Of a DNA stretch of 6,669 nt, positions 1 through 6,571 are shown piece by piece. The stretch lies in NCBI GenBank assembly GCA_003648395.1, contig QMPB01000253.1, forward strand, positions 1 through 6,669. Direction: 5' to 3'. The DNA is from Bacteroidota bacterium (GTDB lineage Bacteria; Bacteroidota; Bacteroidia; Bacteroidales; UBA1556). Both the position numbers and the translations under genes were made by a program. The notes beneath the pieces were generated by a model. It was not told the origin of the DNA and searched no databases. It worked only from the letters and a program-made list of their open reading frames with translations. How positions within the stretch are numbered: the first letter of the stretch is position 1; every line of letters starts with the position of its first letter.

Positions 1-408
1 AAAATTGATAATGTGTGGTATGTTTATACACCTATTGACCAATTTAATTATTGTCGAAAAAATTATGGATGGCGTAAAAGTACTCCTTATCCTGCAGTTA
101 TTAAACAACTTGCAGATGCAAAGCCTAATTATTATTATGCTAGTGCAGGTATGAAAAATAGGAATGTAAGAGCTGATTTAGGTTCTACTACAACTAATAA
201 TAACGAAGCTGCATTAGCTAAGTTTAATAAAGGAATTGAGGATTATAATAAGGCTAGTTTAAATATTAATAATCAGCCTGTTAGAATTAATAGTAATGCT
301 AGGCAAGGACGTTGTAGTGGAAATAGAACTAGAAATACAACAACTACTACAACAAGAAGAGGTAATACAACTACAACTACAACACGAACAAACTTTACAC
401 CATACTAA
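1..408 (+). CDS. Partial unrecognised protein with Thr-rich C-terminal tail (5' end outside window)
   Basis: The reading frame is open from base 1, so this is the last 135 codons of a longer gene; the first ATG inside the window (base 13) need not be the start. I do not recognise the family. The visible N-terminal part is aromatic and basic, with many Tyr, Trp and Lys/Arg residues. The middle is rich in Asn, Ala and Lys. The C-terminal end is low-complexity: two NTTTTTTR units (bases 334-357 and 364-387) separated by Arg-Gly, ending in NFTPY. Such a tail suggests a flexible, possibly surface-exposed or structural segment, but this is inference; no signal peptide or membrane segment can be seen in the part present. 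The stop codon overlaps the next start by one base (TAATG at 406-410), so the two genes are probably translated from one message. Confidence 0.7.
   Translation, partial: KIDNVWYVYTPIDQFNYCRKNYGWRKSTPYPAVIKQLADAKPNYYYASAGMKNRNVRADLGSTTTNNNEAALAKFNKGIEDYNKASLNINNQPVRINSNARQGRCSGNRTRNTTTTTTRRGNTTTTTTRTNFTPY
334..387 (+). repeat. Two imperfect 24-bp (ACA/ACT)-rich units encoding NTTTTTTR
   Basis: Bases 334-357 and 364-387 encode the same eight residues with different mixes of ACA and ACT codons, separated by a 6-bp Arg-Gly spacer. The tract is a trinucleotide-like low-complexity repeat within the coding region and may vary in length between strains by slippage (inference). Confidence 0.6.
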
Positions 409-1208
409 TGATAAATATAGTAACACATAATGGAACCTTTCATAGCGATGAGGTGTTTGCAATAGCTTTAATTAAGAGTGTATTTGGTGATGATAAATAT
501 AATATCTGCAGAACTAGAGATATTGAAATTCTTGAAAAATCTAAATCTGATCCGCATGTATTTGTTATAGATTTAGGTGGTGAATTTAATAATGATATGC
601 TAAATTTTGATCATCATCAACAGCATGAGTCTGTAAATGATAAATCTGCGGTAATGTTAGTTCTTGAATACTTAATTTCAGTTGATAAGCTAAATGTTGC
701 AGAGGGAGATTATTTAAGAAAAAATATTATTTCTTTTATTAGTAATTGGGATTTGGGACTTGAGCAGTCCACTGCAAATTATTTTCATAAACCTTTGCCA
801 AAAATTATATCAGCGTTCAATAGGTTTAACTTAAGTGGCGTAGAGGAGGATTTGCAGTTTGATAAAGCCTTAGAATTTGTAGTTCAAATTATAGAGAATG
901 AAAGAAATGCATTTCTAGAATTACAAAAGGCTAAGCAAAACTTTAATTCATATAATACTGTATCTAACGATGTGATTTTGTTTAATGATTATTCACCACA
1001 ATATTTGGGAATGATAAAGGATTTAAAGAATATTAAATTTTATATACATCCAATGGATAATAATTGGACTGTAAAAGCTGTGGATAGTAATAAAGCACCT
1101 TTGCCAAAAGTTATTAATAGAGATAATTTAGTTTTTGCTCATAAATCACGGTTTATTACAGTTTTTGATGATAAAAAGGCTGCAATTAATTTTATCCTAT
1201 CAGCATAA
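408..1208 (+). CDS. MYG1-family protein (DHH-type phosphoesterase/exonuclease fold)
   Basis: The 266-residue product carries the hallmarks of the MYG1 (GAMM1/UPF0160) family, related to DHH phosphoesterases. The N-terminus reads VTHNGTFHSDE (residues 5-15), giving metal-binding candidates His7, His12 and Asp14. Asp55 follows in VIDLGG, the FDHHQ signature is at residues 67-71, and NWDLG (Asp115) occupies the third metal-ligand position. The C-terminal VFAHKSRFI (242-250) matches the usual family ending. The eukaryotic member is described as a 3'-5' exoribonuclease; bacterial members are mostly uncharacterised, so nuclease activity here is inferred from kept ligands. It is somewhat shorter than the 290-plus residues I recall for family members, but both ends are recognisable, so it does not look truncated. 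The start overlaps the upstream stop (TAATG), suggesting translational coupling. It faces the WYL gene and is probably not part of the CRISPR operon. Confidence 0.88.
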   Translation: MINIVTHNGTFHSDEVFAIALIKSVFGDDKYNICRTRDIEILEKSKSDPHVFVIDLGGEFNNDMLNFDHHQQHESVNDKSAVMLVLEYLISVDKLNVAEGDYLRKNIISFISNWDLGLEQSTANYFHKPLPKIISAFNRFNLSGVEEDLQFDKALEFVVQIIENERNAFLELQKAKQNFNSYNTVSNDVILFNDYSPQYLGMIKDLKNIKFYIHPMDNNWTVKAVDSNKAPLPKVINRDNLVFAHKSRFITVFDDKKAAINFILSA

Positions 1209-1248
1209 TAATTCTATTCATACATTATATTTGTTAATAGAAATTATT
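1207..1248. terminator. Weak stem-loop between convergent genes, possible bidirectional terminator
   Basis: AATAATTCTATT (1207-1218) pairs with AATAGAAATTATT (1236-1248) with a single bulged base and a 17-nt loop. It lies across the 3' ends of the convergent MYG1-family and WYL genes, where a shared terminator is expected. The stem is almost entirely A/T, so it is weak, and no clean T-run follows. The position is the better part of the evidence. Confidence 0.35.
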
Positions 1249-2266
1249 GGTAGTTTTCTATTGTGGTTTTGTATATGTTTAAAACCCTATTTTTAAGCTC
1301 TAAGGGTTCTTCAATAATAATATCACTACCAAAGTTTAAAAGAAATGCGATTAGTTCATTGTTTATCTTTAATCGGAACTCGAACCAAGTGAACTCATCA
1401 TCTTCTTTAACAGCCTTTTGTGAATGATGATTAGGTTTTGATATTAAATAGTTGGCTCGAAATTTTTTGAGCTTAAATACAATTTTTTGGACAGATTCAT
1501 CCTCCATATTTGTAACACCAATAATATCTTTAAAATAATTAGTAATTATTGTTTTTGAAATGGATTTATACTTTAGGGAGGTTTTTACTTTATGCTTAAT
1601 TCTGTCAAGTGCATATACACCTCGTCCTTTATACTCATTAGTATAACAAAAAACAAACCATCTGTTATTATACTCCTTTAGTAAATAAGGATGTATATTA
1701 AGCTTTAGTATTTCTTTCTCAAAAGGATGATAGTCAATTTTTAATACTATTTTGTTATGAATGGCAGTTTTAAGCATCTCAATATGCTCTAACCCTGATG
1801 CTTCTGGTCTTGTGTCAAATTCTATATAATTATACTCCGAACGACTTACATTCTCTTCAATTCTATATATTAAACTATCCACATCATCAAAGTACTTAAA
1901 ACCTTTGAATTGCTTCAGCATGCTCACAATCTCATTAAGGAATTCTAAATCAGAATTAGTAAGAGGATTATCCGTTATCTTAAAGTCTACACCAGAATAA
2001 TAATAACCAATTCCTCTTTCGTTCTTTATGGGGGCATAATATGCCAAGTCATCGCTTTCTCTCATTCTGTTGATGTCTTCTTTTACGGTTCGCTCACTAA
2101 TGCCATTAGGTAGATCTAGTTTATCAATTATGGCATCTATAATATCTACAACTGGCCAAATACCAATGTATTTAGGATCGAAACTAGTGGATGGTATATG
2201 AGCGTCATTGGCTAAGCATTCATCAATTATACGGTAACGTGCAATTTGCGAATTAGTAATTTTCAT
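1244..2266 (-). CDS. WYL-domain transcriptional regulator, divergent from cas1
   Basis: The 340-residue product has the architecture of WYL regulators: an N-terminal DNA-binding region (about 1-95, with a helix-turn-helix-like stretch near 55-70, ISERTVKEDINRMRE), a linker, then a WYL domain (about 155-240) and a C-terminal WCX-like region to residue 340. The WYL core is HPYLLKEYNNRW (192-203) followed by Phe-Val, so the signature triad is Trp-Phe-Val rather than Trp-Tyr-Leu; the LDRI motif with conserved Arg222 follows. WYL domains are thought to bind ligands, probably nucleic acids or nucleotides, and such regulators recur beside CRISPR-cas loci. Its divergent placement 114 bp from cas1, with a dyad in the shared region, suggests control of the cas operon and of itself (inference). 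The start at 2266 is preceded by a Bacteroidota -7 box about 38 bases upstream. Whether it represses or activates cannot be read from sequence. Confidence 0.85.
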   Translation of the reverse strand: MKITNSQIARYRIIDECLANDAHIPSTSFDPKYIGIWPVVDIIDAIIDKLDLPNGISERTVKEDINRMRESDDLAYYAPIKNERGIGYYYSGVDFKITDNPLTNSDLEFLNEIVSMLKQFKGFKYFDDVDSLIYRIEENVSRSEYNYIEFDTRPEASGLEHIEMLKTAIHNKIVLKIDYHPFEKEILKLNIHPYLLKEYNNRWFVFCYTNEYKGRGVYALDRIKHKVKTSLKYKSISKTIITNYFKDIIGVTNMEDESVQKIVFKLKKFRANYLISKPNHHSQKAVKEDDEFTWFEFRLKINNELIAFLLNFGSDIIIEEPLELKNRVLNIYKTTIENYQ

Positions 2267-2303
2267 TATTGTTAGTTTTAAGAAAGATGTAAAAAAGTTT
2301 TAG

Positions 2304-2311
2304 CAAATATA
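2304..2311 (-). promoter_or_regulatory. Bacteroidota -7 box for the WYL gene
   Basis: On the minus strand this reads TATATTTG, an exact match to TAnnTTTG, placed so that transcription would begin about 30 bases before the WYL start codon. The nearest upstream TTG is about 25 bases away, longer than the usual 17-23, so the -33 element is uncertain. Confidence 0.45.
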
Positions 2312-2317
2312 AATAAA

Positions 2318-2336
2318 AATGTAGCTAGGCTGCATT
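2318..2336. promoter_or_regulatory. 19-bp dyad, candidate operator between WYL gene and cas1
   Basis: AATGTAGC-TAG-GCTGCATT is an inverted repeat with 7 of 8 half-site positions matching around a 3-bp centre. It is the only G+C-rich island in a very A/T-rich intergenic region. It sits just upstream of the WYL -7 box, where the -33 region should be, and about 45 bp before the cas1 start, so a protein bound here could affect both divergent promoters. The WYL protein is the obvious candidate binder, but that is inference. Confidence 0.45.
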
Positions 2337-2380
2337 CAAGGTTGTTATTCTTGTATTATAAATAATTAAAACATAATAAT

Positions 2381-3355
2381 ATGCAATTGGTACTTAATAA
2401 ATCAGGTGTAAAGTTAAGCGTAAAAGATGGTCTTTTCAAAATTAATATTGATGATCAAGTTCAGAATGTATCTGCACTTAAAGTGAAATCAATAATAATG
2501 CATAAATCAGCATTGATAACTACTGATGCTATATTTACAGCAATTGAGAATGAAGTAGAAATATTGTTTTTTGATAATATTGGAAATCCAAAAGGTAGAA
2601 TTTGGAGCAATAAATATGGGTCAATATCAATAATTAGAAAGAATCAGATAGAATTTTCTAAATCAAAGCAAGGTGCTAAATGGATAGTCGACTTATTGAA
2701 TGCTAAAATTGAAAATCAAATGGCTATTGTTCTTTCTTTAGGTAAACCTGATGGTACTACTGATAGAATGATAGACTCAGCAATTGTGAAAATGCAGAAA
2801 TTACTTGCTAAAATTAATGCATTAGAGTATACAGCAATAAACACTATAGCTGCAAAATTAAGAGGTTATGAAGGAAATTGTTCTAAAATATATTTTGAAA
2901 TGATATCTAAACATATGCCTGCTCAATACAAATTTGCAGCAAGATCGCAGCACCCAGCATTTGACATGTTTAATTCTATGCTAAATTACTCATATGGTAT
3001 TCTTTATAGTAAGATAGAGGGCGCTTTAGTAATGGCAGGTATAGATCCTTATATGGGAGTGATGCACCGCGATGATTACAACAAGCCAGTATTAGTATAT
3101 GATGTTATTGAAAAATACAGAGCATGGGCTGATTATGTTGTTATTAACCTATGTATGCAGCAAATTATGTTTGTGGAATTTTTTGATGTTGAAAATGGAG
3201 TTCATTATTTGAATCACCACGGAAAACGAATATTAATTCAAAGTTTTAACGATTATTTTGAAGATATAGTAAAGGTGAAGACAACAGAAAGAAGTAGAAA
3301 TCAGCATATAGTATTATTTGCACAAAAATTTGCAACAAAACTTAAAAACTTATAA
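2381..3355 (+). CDS. cas1: CRISPR-associated endonuclease Cas1
   Basis: Cas1 is the metal-dependent integrase subunit that, with Cas2, inserts new spacers at the leader end of CRISPR arrays. The 324-residue length is typical for the family. The N-terminal beta domain is at about 1-80 (start MQLVLNKSGVKLSVKDG, then ITTDAIFTAIEN and ILFFDNIGNPKGRIW). The helical catalytic domain follows. RGYEGNCSKIYF supplies catalytic Glu164; the family stretch with Asp195, Asn198, Leu201 and Asn202-Tyr203 follows; GIDPYMGVMH supplies His229; and LVYDVIEKYR supplies Asp241 and Glu244, with Arg247 and Asp251 in the expected places. All catalytic residues are therefore present and the enzyme should be active. 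It opens the operon, with the primase-polymerase start only 2 bp after its stop. No reverse transcriptase or other domain is fused to it. The upstream region is A-rich, without a Shine-Dalgarno site, as is usual in Bacteroidota. Confidence 0.96.
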   Translation: MQLVLNKSGVKLSVKDGLFKINIDDQVQNVSALKVKSIIMHKSALITTDAIFTAIENEVEILFFDNIGNPKGRIWSNKYGSISIIRKNQIEFSKSKQGAKWIVDLLNAKIENQMAIVLSLGKPDGTTDRMIDSAIVKMQKLLAKINALEYTAINTIAAKLRGYEGNCSKIYFEMISKHMPAQYKFAARSQHPAFDMFNSMLNYSYGILYSKIEGALVMAGIDPYMGVMHRDDYNKPVLVYDVIEKYRAWADYVVINLCMQQIMFVEFFDVENGVHYLNHHGKRILIQSFNDYFEDIVKVKTTERSRNQHIVLFAQKFATKLKNL

Positions 3356-3357
3356 TT

Positions 3358-4425
3358 ATGGAACTAAATCAAAAAATATTTATCGGACAAGATATTACAA
3401 ATTCATCAGCCGATGTGGTTAAACTAACTCGTATTGAGGATATTTATAAGGCAATAAATGAGCCTAGTGAAGATTTGTATCGTAAAATTATTCGTCTGCA
3501 GAAAGTAAAAGAGTTTGATAAGCAAGCTTATACTATTCAAAAGCGACACTTGCCATATTTTATTGGAGCGGAGTTTGAAGGAGGGATCCGCCGTATGGAT
3601 AATTTTATCGAAATTAATTGGTTTGTGTTGGATTTGGACCATGTATATACTGATGTTATGGAAGAGGAACGCCTAAAGAATTTATTTTCTAACGATAAGC
3701 GTATAGTATTGGTGTTTGCATCTCCTGGTGGCGATGGGATGAAGCTTGTTTTTAAACTAAAAGACCCAATTGTTGATACTTCAAAATACACTAGTTTCTA
3801 TAAAGCTTTTTCCAATGAGTTTGCTCGTCATTATAGTTTAGAAAAGTATGTAGATTTTAAAACATCTGATGTTAGTAGAATATGCTTTTTAAGTGTTGAT
3901 AATACTGCTATTTATAATCCCAACCCAATAGAAGTAGATGCGGTAAAATATGTTTCACAATTTGATTTACTTGAGCAAATGGCTAATGCAGAAGTTGATA
4001 ATCCAGTAAAAAAAGATAATAAAGAGCTTAATAAAGATGTGTATAAGGATATATTATCAAAACTAAATCCTAAGGCGCCAAAGCGCAATAATGATGTTAA
4101 TGTACCTGAGGCTCTTGACCTTATTATTGCTCCAATTGAAAAGGAAATTGAGGCTTATAGTATTAAGCTAACAGAGCAAGTAAATATTAGCTATGGTAAG
4201 AAGCTTAAGTTTGTAAAAGAGAATGATTTTGCGGAACTAAATGTATTTTATGGTAAAAAGGGATTTAGAGTTGTTATTTCACCACGAAGAGGTCATCATC
4301 CTCAGCTTAGCGAAATTGTTAAAAGTATGGTTGAGTCTGTAGTGTATCGCCCTGCTGCTGATTATAACTTTGATCAAAATGTAGTTGCAAAAACAGGCTT
4401 TAGTAATGTTGCAAATTTAAATTAG
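3358..4425 (+). CDS. CRISPR-associated primase-polymerase, type B-like (VirE_N/BT4734-type AEP domain)
   Basis: The 355-residue product has a VirE_N/BT4734-like domain (about 55-200), a divergent relative of archaeo-eukaryotic primases. Motif I is WFVLDLDHV with Asp92 and Asp94 (hhDhD). Motif II is ASPGGDGMKLVFKL (121-134), the family's SPxGxGxK form, with Lys129 instead of the His of classical AEPs. Motif III is DFKTSDVSRICFLSVD (166-181), with Asp166, Asp171 and Arg174 as candidate active-site residues, followed by the family's AIYNPNP. A polar linker (about 205-245) leads to a small C-terminal domain (about 250-330) containing YGKKGFRVVISPRRG (298-312) that I cannot assign to a named fold. 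CRISPR-associated primase-polymerases (CAPPs) occur with or fused to Cas1 and, where studied, make primers and extend DNA or RNA; a role in preparing prespacers is proposed. Lying between cas1 (2 bp) and cas2 (6 bp), it very probably works with the integrase. The exact subtype is from memory and was not tested by search. Confidence 0.82.
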   Translation: MELNQKIFIGQDITNSSADVVKLTRIEDIYKAINEPSEDLYRKIIRLQKVKEFDKQAYTIQKRHLPYFIGAEFEGGIRRMDNFIEINWFVLDLDHVYTDVMEEERLKNLFSNDKRIVLVFASPGGDGMKLVFKLKDPIVDTSKYTSFYKAFSNEFARHYSLEKYVDFKTSDVSRICFLSVDNTAIYNPNPIEVDAVKYVSQFDLLEQMANAEVDNPVKKDNKELNKDVYKDILSKLNPKAPKRNNDVNVPEALDLIIAPIEKEIEAYSIKLTEQVNISYGKKLKFVKENDFAELNVFYGKKGFRVVISPRRGHHPQLSEIVKSMVESVVYRPAADYNFDQNVVAKTGFSNVANLN

Positions 4426-4431
4426 AAGCCG

Positions 4432-4911
4432 ATGTCTACTAAGAAAAAGAAAAAACTATCTTTTTACGAAAAAATAGTGATGATAACTAAGGCGGGCCTT
4501 GGTGATAATGATTTGATAAGGGTGCCAATGTCGTATGAATTATTGTCACTTGAAGAGCGGTTGCCTATAGTTGATAAAGTGCTAAAAGGTTTTAGAAAAC
4601 GAAAAATTGATGTTATGTATGCATTTATTATGTACGATATAGAGAATGATAAGGTTAGAACACATATATCCAAATATCTTATAAAACAAGGGTGTACAAG
4701 AGTTCAAAAGTCGGTTTTTTTAGCTGAATTTAAGCGCAAAAAATACTTAGAAATTCATAAAACGTTAAAGGAAATAAACGCTATGTATGATAATCATGAT
4801 AGTATATTTTTTATTCCAATAGGGGAGGATATACTAAATAGCATGAAGATAGTGGGGTTAAATGTAGATTTTGATTTGGTTACAGACCCGGGAAATACAT
4901 TATTTATATAA
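4432..4911 (+). CDS. cas2: CRISPR-associated protein Cas2 with 61-residue N-terminal extension
   Basis: The Cas2 core is residues 62-159. It opens with MYAFIMYDIEND, the first beta strand with the conserved Asp69, then CTRVQKSVF (88-96, the RVQxSVF motif) and HDSIFFIPI (122-130, the DSIxFxPI strand that aids dimerisation). Cas2 dimers bridge two Cas1 dimers and form the structural core of the integration complex. The core is normal at about 98 residues, but the gene is 159 residues because of an N-terminal extension that starts with a run of five lysines and continues as predicted helix (for example EERLPIVDKVLKGFRKRK). The start at 4432 is preferred since it lies 6 bp after the primase stop and the extension keeps an open, charged, gene-like frame. 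The alternative start is the internal ATG at 4615 (Met62), which would give an ordinary Cas2. The extension could be a docking surface for DNA or for the neighbouring primase (inference). Confidence 0.88.
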   Translation: MSTKKKKKLSFYEKIVMITKAGLGDNDLIRVPMSYELLSLEERLPIVDKVLKGFRKRKIDVMYAFIMYDIENDKVRTHISKYLIKQGCTRVQKSVFLAEFKRKKYLEIHKTLKEINAMYDNHDSIFFIPIGEDILNSMKIVGLNVDFDLVTDPGNTLFI

Positions 4912-4935
4912 TATTTTGTTATAAAGAACACAACT

Positions 4936-6375
4936 ATGGAAACTACGGTAAATCAACTAAGGAAATCAGGTAAACTAAAAGACGCATACTTAATGGCAGA
5001 GAATAAGTTGATAATAGAGCCTAAGTATGAGCCCTATCTGCAAGATATGCAATGGGTGTATTATTCTTATTTGAAATTGGCAGTTGATATTAATAATGCT
5101 GAGATGCTTTATCGTATAACGGATAAAATATATGATTTGAGTTATCTAGATAATTTAATGTTTAACGAGAGTGTAAATTGGCAATTGGTTAAGTTTATTA
5201 ATAAACAGCCAGGGCTGTCTAGCGGAAGAAGCAGGTTATTTGATTTCTTGCTGTTGGTAAATAAACTTATTACTGGCTTTGGTGCCTCACAAAGTAAATC
5301 TGTTTTGATAAAAACAATGCTTAAAAAAACAAAAGGCCATGATTATGCTTGGATGATTGTTGATATGTTAGGATTGGATAATTATATGGATCAAGATTTT
5401 GTATCTGAAACATATAAAGACGTAAAAATGATGCCGCTTTACGAGCAGTTGCTCTATACGTTTATAAAAACATGGTTGCAATCTTTAGAAGATAATAATG
5501 CAGATGCTGTAAGTAAGCTAAGTGAGGTAATGGAGATTTTAAATGAAAAGAAAATAAATAAATATAAATTCACAGCATATTATCAAGCTAAAGTGTATTT
5601 GATGGCTAACCTACAAGAAGATGCGTATAGGAGTGCTATAAATTTTGTACGTAAGAATTATAGTCAGAGTTGGGCATGGGAGATGGTAGCAAAATGTACA
5701 AATGACAGTGAGCAGCAAATAAGTTTATTGATATATGCATTATCTGTTGCACAAAAAGAAGCTTTTAGTGTTGGTATATTGGATAAATTGGTTTATTCCT
5801 TTGTGGAAAAGGATTTGAGTATTGCCCAGTATTATGCAAGAAAGCTTATTGTAATAAAAAATAAGAATAAGTGGAATATTAAATCAGACATTCTGAAAAT
5901 AAGTAATGAGGAAAATGATAATGAAGTTGTTATAGAAAAAGTAAAGCAATTAACTAAAAAATCAGAGAAGCTAGCCATATTGACAGCCTTTGATGAATTG
6001 CAGTTTATAGAGGCTATAATAGTATCGTATAATTCAAAAAAGAGATGTTATTTTGTGTTAGATGCAAATGGAAATAGTAAGATGCTTAGAACAAAAAAAA
6101 AGATGCCAATAGGGCAGATGCTTGATTTAAAAATATATAAAGGCAATATTATTTCGCATAATGAGATTAAGGCTGTGGTTCAGAATAATTATATAAGGCA
6201 ATTTGAAGGGAAAATAAAACGAGTTAAAGACTTTGCTTTTGTAAATAGTGTATATATTAATTCTCGCGAATTGTCAAAAATTGCCCTAAGCAAACAAACT
6301 ATTAAAGGAATTGCTATAAAAGAAATTAATCCAAAGACAAAAAAGAGTGGTTGGCGTGCGATTGTTTTAAGTTAG
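4936..6375 (+). CDS. TPR-like helical protein with C-terminal OB/S1-CSD-like domains (DUF7017-like), CRISPR-linked
   Basis: The 479-residue product is not a known Cas protein. Residues 1-345 are almost wholly helical with TPR-like character: LRKSGKLKDAYLMAENKL (8-25), a WVYYSYLK stretch (40-47) and SWAWEMVAKC (245-254). Two beta-rich segments follow. About 358-412 (FIEAIIVSYNSKKRCYFVLD through MLDLKIYKG) looks like an OB fold. About 421-477 (FEGKIKRVKDFAFVNSVYI through IKGIAIKEINPKTKKSGWRAI) resembles an S1/cold-shock domain, a single-strand nucleic-acid binder. This layout matches what I recall of the S1/CSD-like protein of TOTE conflict systems (DUF7017); the match is from memory. No catalytic motif, signal peptide or membrane span is seen. 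It is the fourth gene of the run, 24 bp after cas2, and directly precedes the CRISPR leader. I infer a nucleic-acid-binding accessory factor for the primase-polymerase or the Cas1-Cas2 complex. Confidence 0.72.
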   Translation: METTVNQLRKSGKLKDAYLMAENKLIIEPKYEPYLQDMQWVYYSYLKLAVDINNAEMLYRITDKIYDLSYLDNLMFNESVNWQLVKFINKQPGLSSGRSRLFDFLLLVNKLITGFGASQSKSVLIKTMLKKTKGHDYAWMIVDMLGLDNYMDQDFVSETYKDVKMMPLYEQLLYTFIKTWLQSLEDNNADAVSKLSEVMEILNEKKINKYKFTAYYQAKVYLMANLQEDAYRSAINFVRKNYSQSWAWEMVAKCTNDSEQQISLLIYALSVAQKEAFSVGILDKLVYSFVEKDLSIAQYYARKLIVIKNKNKWNIKSDILKISNEENDNEVVIEKVKQLTKKSEKLAILTAFDELQFIEAIIVSYNSKKRCYFVLDANGNSKMLRTKKKMPIGQMLDLKIYKGNIISHNEIKAVVQNNYIRQFEGKIKRVKDFAFVNSVYINSRELSKIALSKQTIKGIAIKEINPKTKKSGWRAIVLS

Positions 6376-6399
6376 TATAAGGTAGTGTTTTTTGAGTAG

Positions 6400-6469
6400 A
6401 AATAATACTTAAATTTGTAGCAGATGTTAATTTAAATAATTATTATGACAAGTAAAAAAAGTATTATTT
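6400..6469. repeat. 11-bp perfect inverted repeat pair in the CRISPR leader
   Basis: AAATAATACTT at 6400-6410 is the exact reverse complement of AAGTATTATTT at 6459-6469, with 48 bp between. The arms abut the two -7 boxes (6410-6417 and 6465-6472). The long loop argues against a terminator hairpin and is more like paired protein-binding sites, though a chance match in A/T-rich DNA is possible. Confidence 0.45.
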
Positions 6470-6485
6470 TTGCAGGCTGTAAAAA
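6467..6485. promoter_or_regulatory. 19-bp dyad in the CRISPR leader
   Basis: TTTTTGCAG-G-CTGTAAAAA is symmetric at 8 of 9 half-site positions. Like the dyad upstream of cas1, it has a short G+C-rich core in A/T-rich flanks and contains CAGCCT on the minus strand, as that dyad does. It overlaps the second -7 box, so a bound protein could block array transcription or help place the integrase (inference). Confidence 0.4.
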
Positions 6486-6571
6486 GTTCATTAAACATAC
6501 CAAAAAATGGCTTTAGCTATCAATTATATAAGGTATAATGTCTTAAAGTTAAGGGATGTACAAAAAGTGCT

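Larger units (their letters stand above)
6376..6571 (+). promoter_or_regulatory. CRISPR leader region
   Basis: This A/T-rich non-coding stretch lies between the last operon gene and the first CRISPR repeat, on the side where new spacers are inserted. It holds two exact TAnnTTTG -7 boxes, TAAATTTG (6410-6417) and TATTTTTG (6465-6472), either of which could start the pre-crRNA. Neither has a well-spaced TTG upstream; the TTTG at 6391-6394 is only 15 bp before the first box. It also holds an 11-bp inverted repeat pair and a 19-bp dyad, listed separately. The orientation is supported by the array repeat ending in ATTAAGAC on the same strand. Confidence 0.65.

Noticed and set aside
259..462. Minus-strand ORF of 67 codons rich in Cys and Ser
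   Set aside because: It is the antisense shadow of the Thr-repeat tract and of the MYG1-family start; its composition follows from the ACA/ACT repeat.
2346..2353. TATTCTTG as a cas1 -7 box
   Set aside because: One mismatch to TAnnTTTG and no TTG at a suitable upstream distance; the cas1 promoter is left unassigned.
3424..3791. Two overlapping minus-strand ORFs inside the primase-polymerase gene
   Set aside because: They lie opposite a well-supported gene with family motifs and have no family resemblance of their own.
4464..4673. Minus-strand ORF of 69 codons opposite the Cas2 extension
   Set aside because: Antisense to the cas2 frame, no recognisable motif, and no promoter or ribosome site noted.
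6467..6485. Leader dyad as an intrinsic terminator of the cas operon
   Set aside because: The T-run precedes and the A-run follows the core on the plus strand, so no U-tract would follow the stem in the cas transcript.
6445..6516. 23-codon plus-strand ORF in the leader (starts MTSKKSIIFAG, basic)
   Set aside because: Short, without a ribosome site, and overlapping the dyad and inverted repeat of the leader; a chance frame in A/T-rich DNA is more likely than a peptide gene.
6376..6535. Direct repeat TATAAGGTA at 6376-6384 and 6527-6535
   Set aside because: Only 9 bp in A/T-rich DNA, with no further shared flanking sequence; could be chance.
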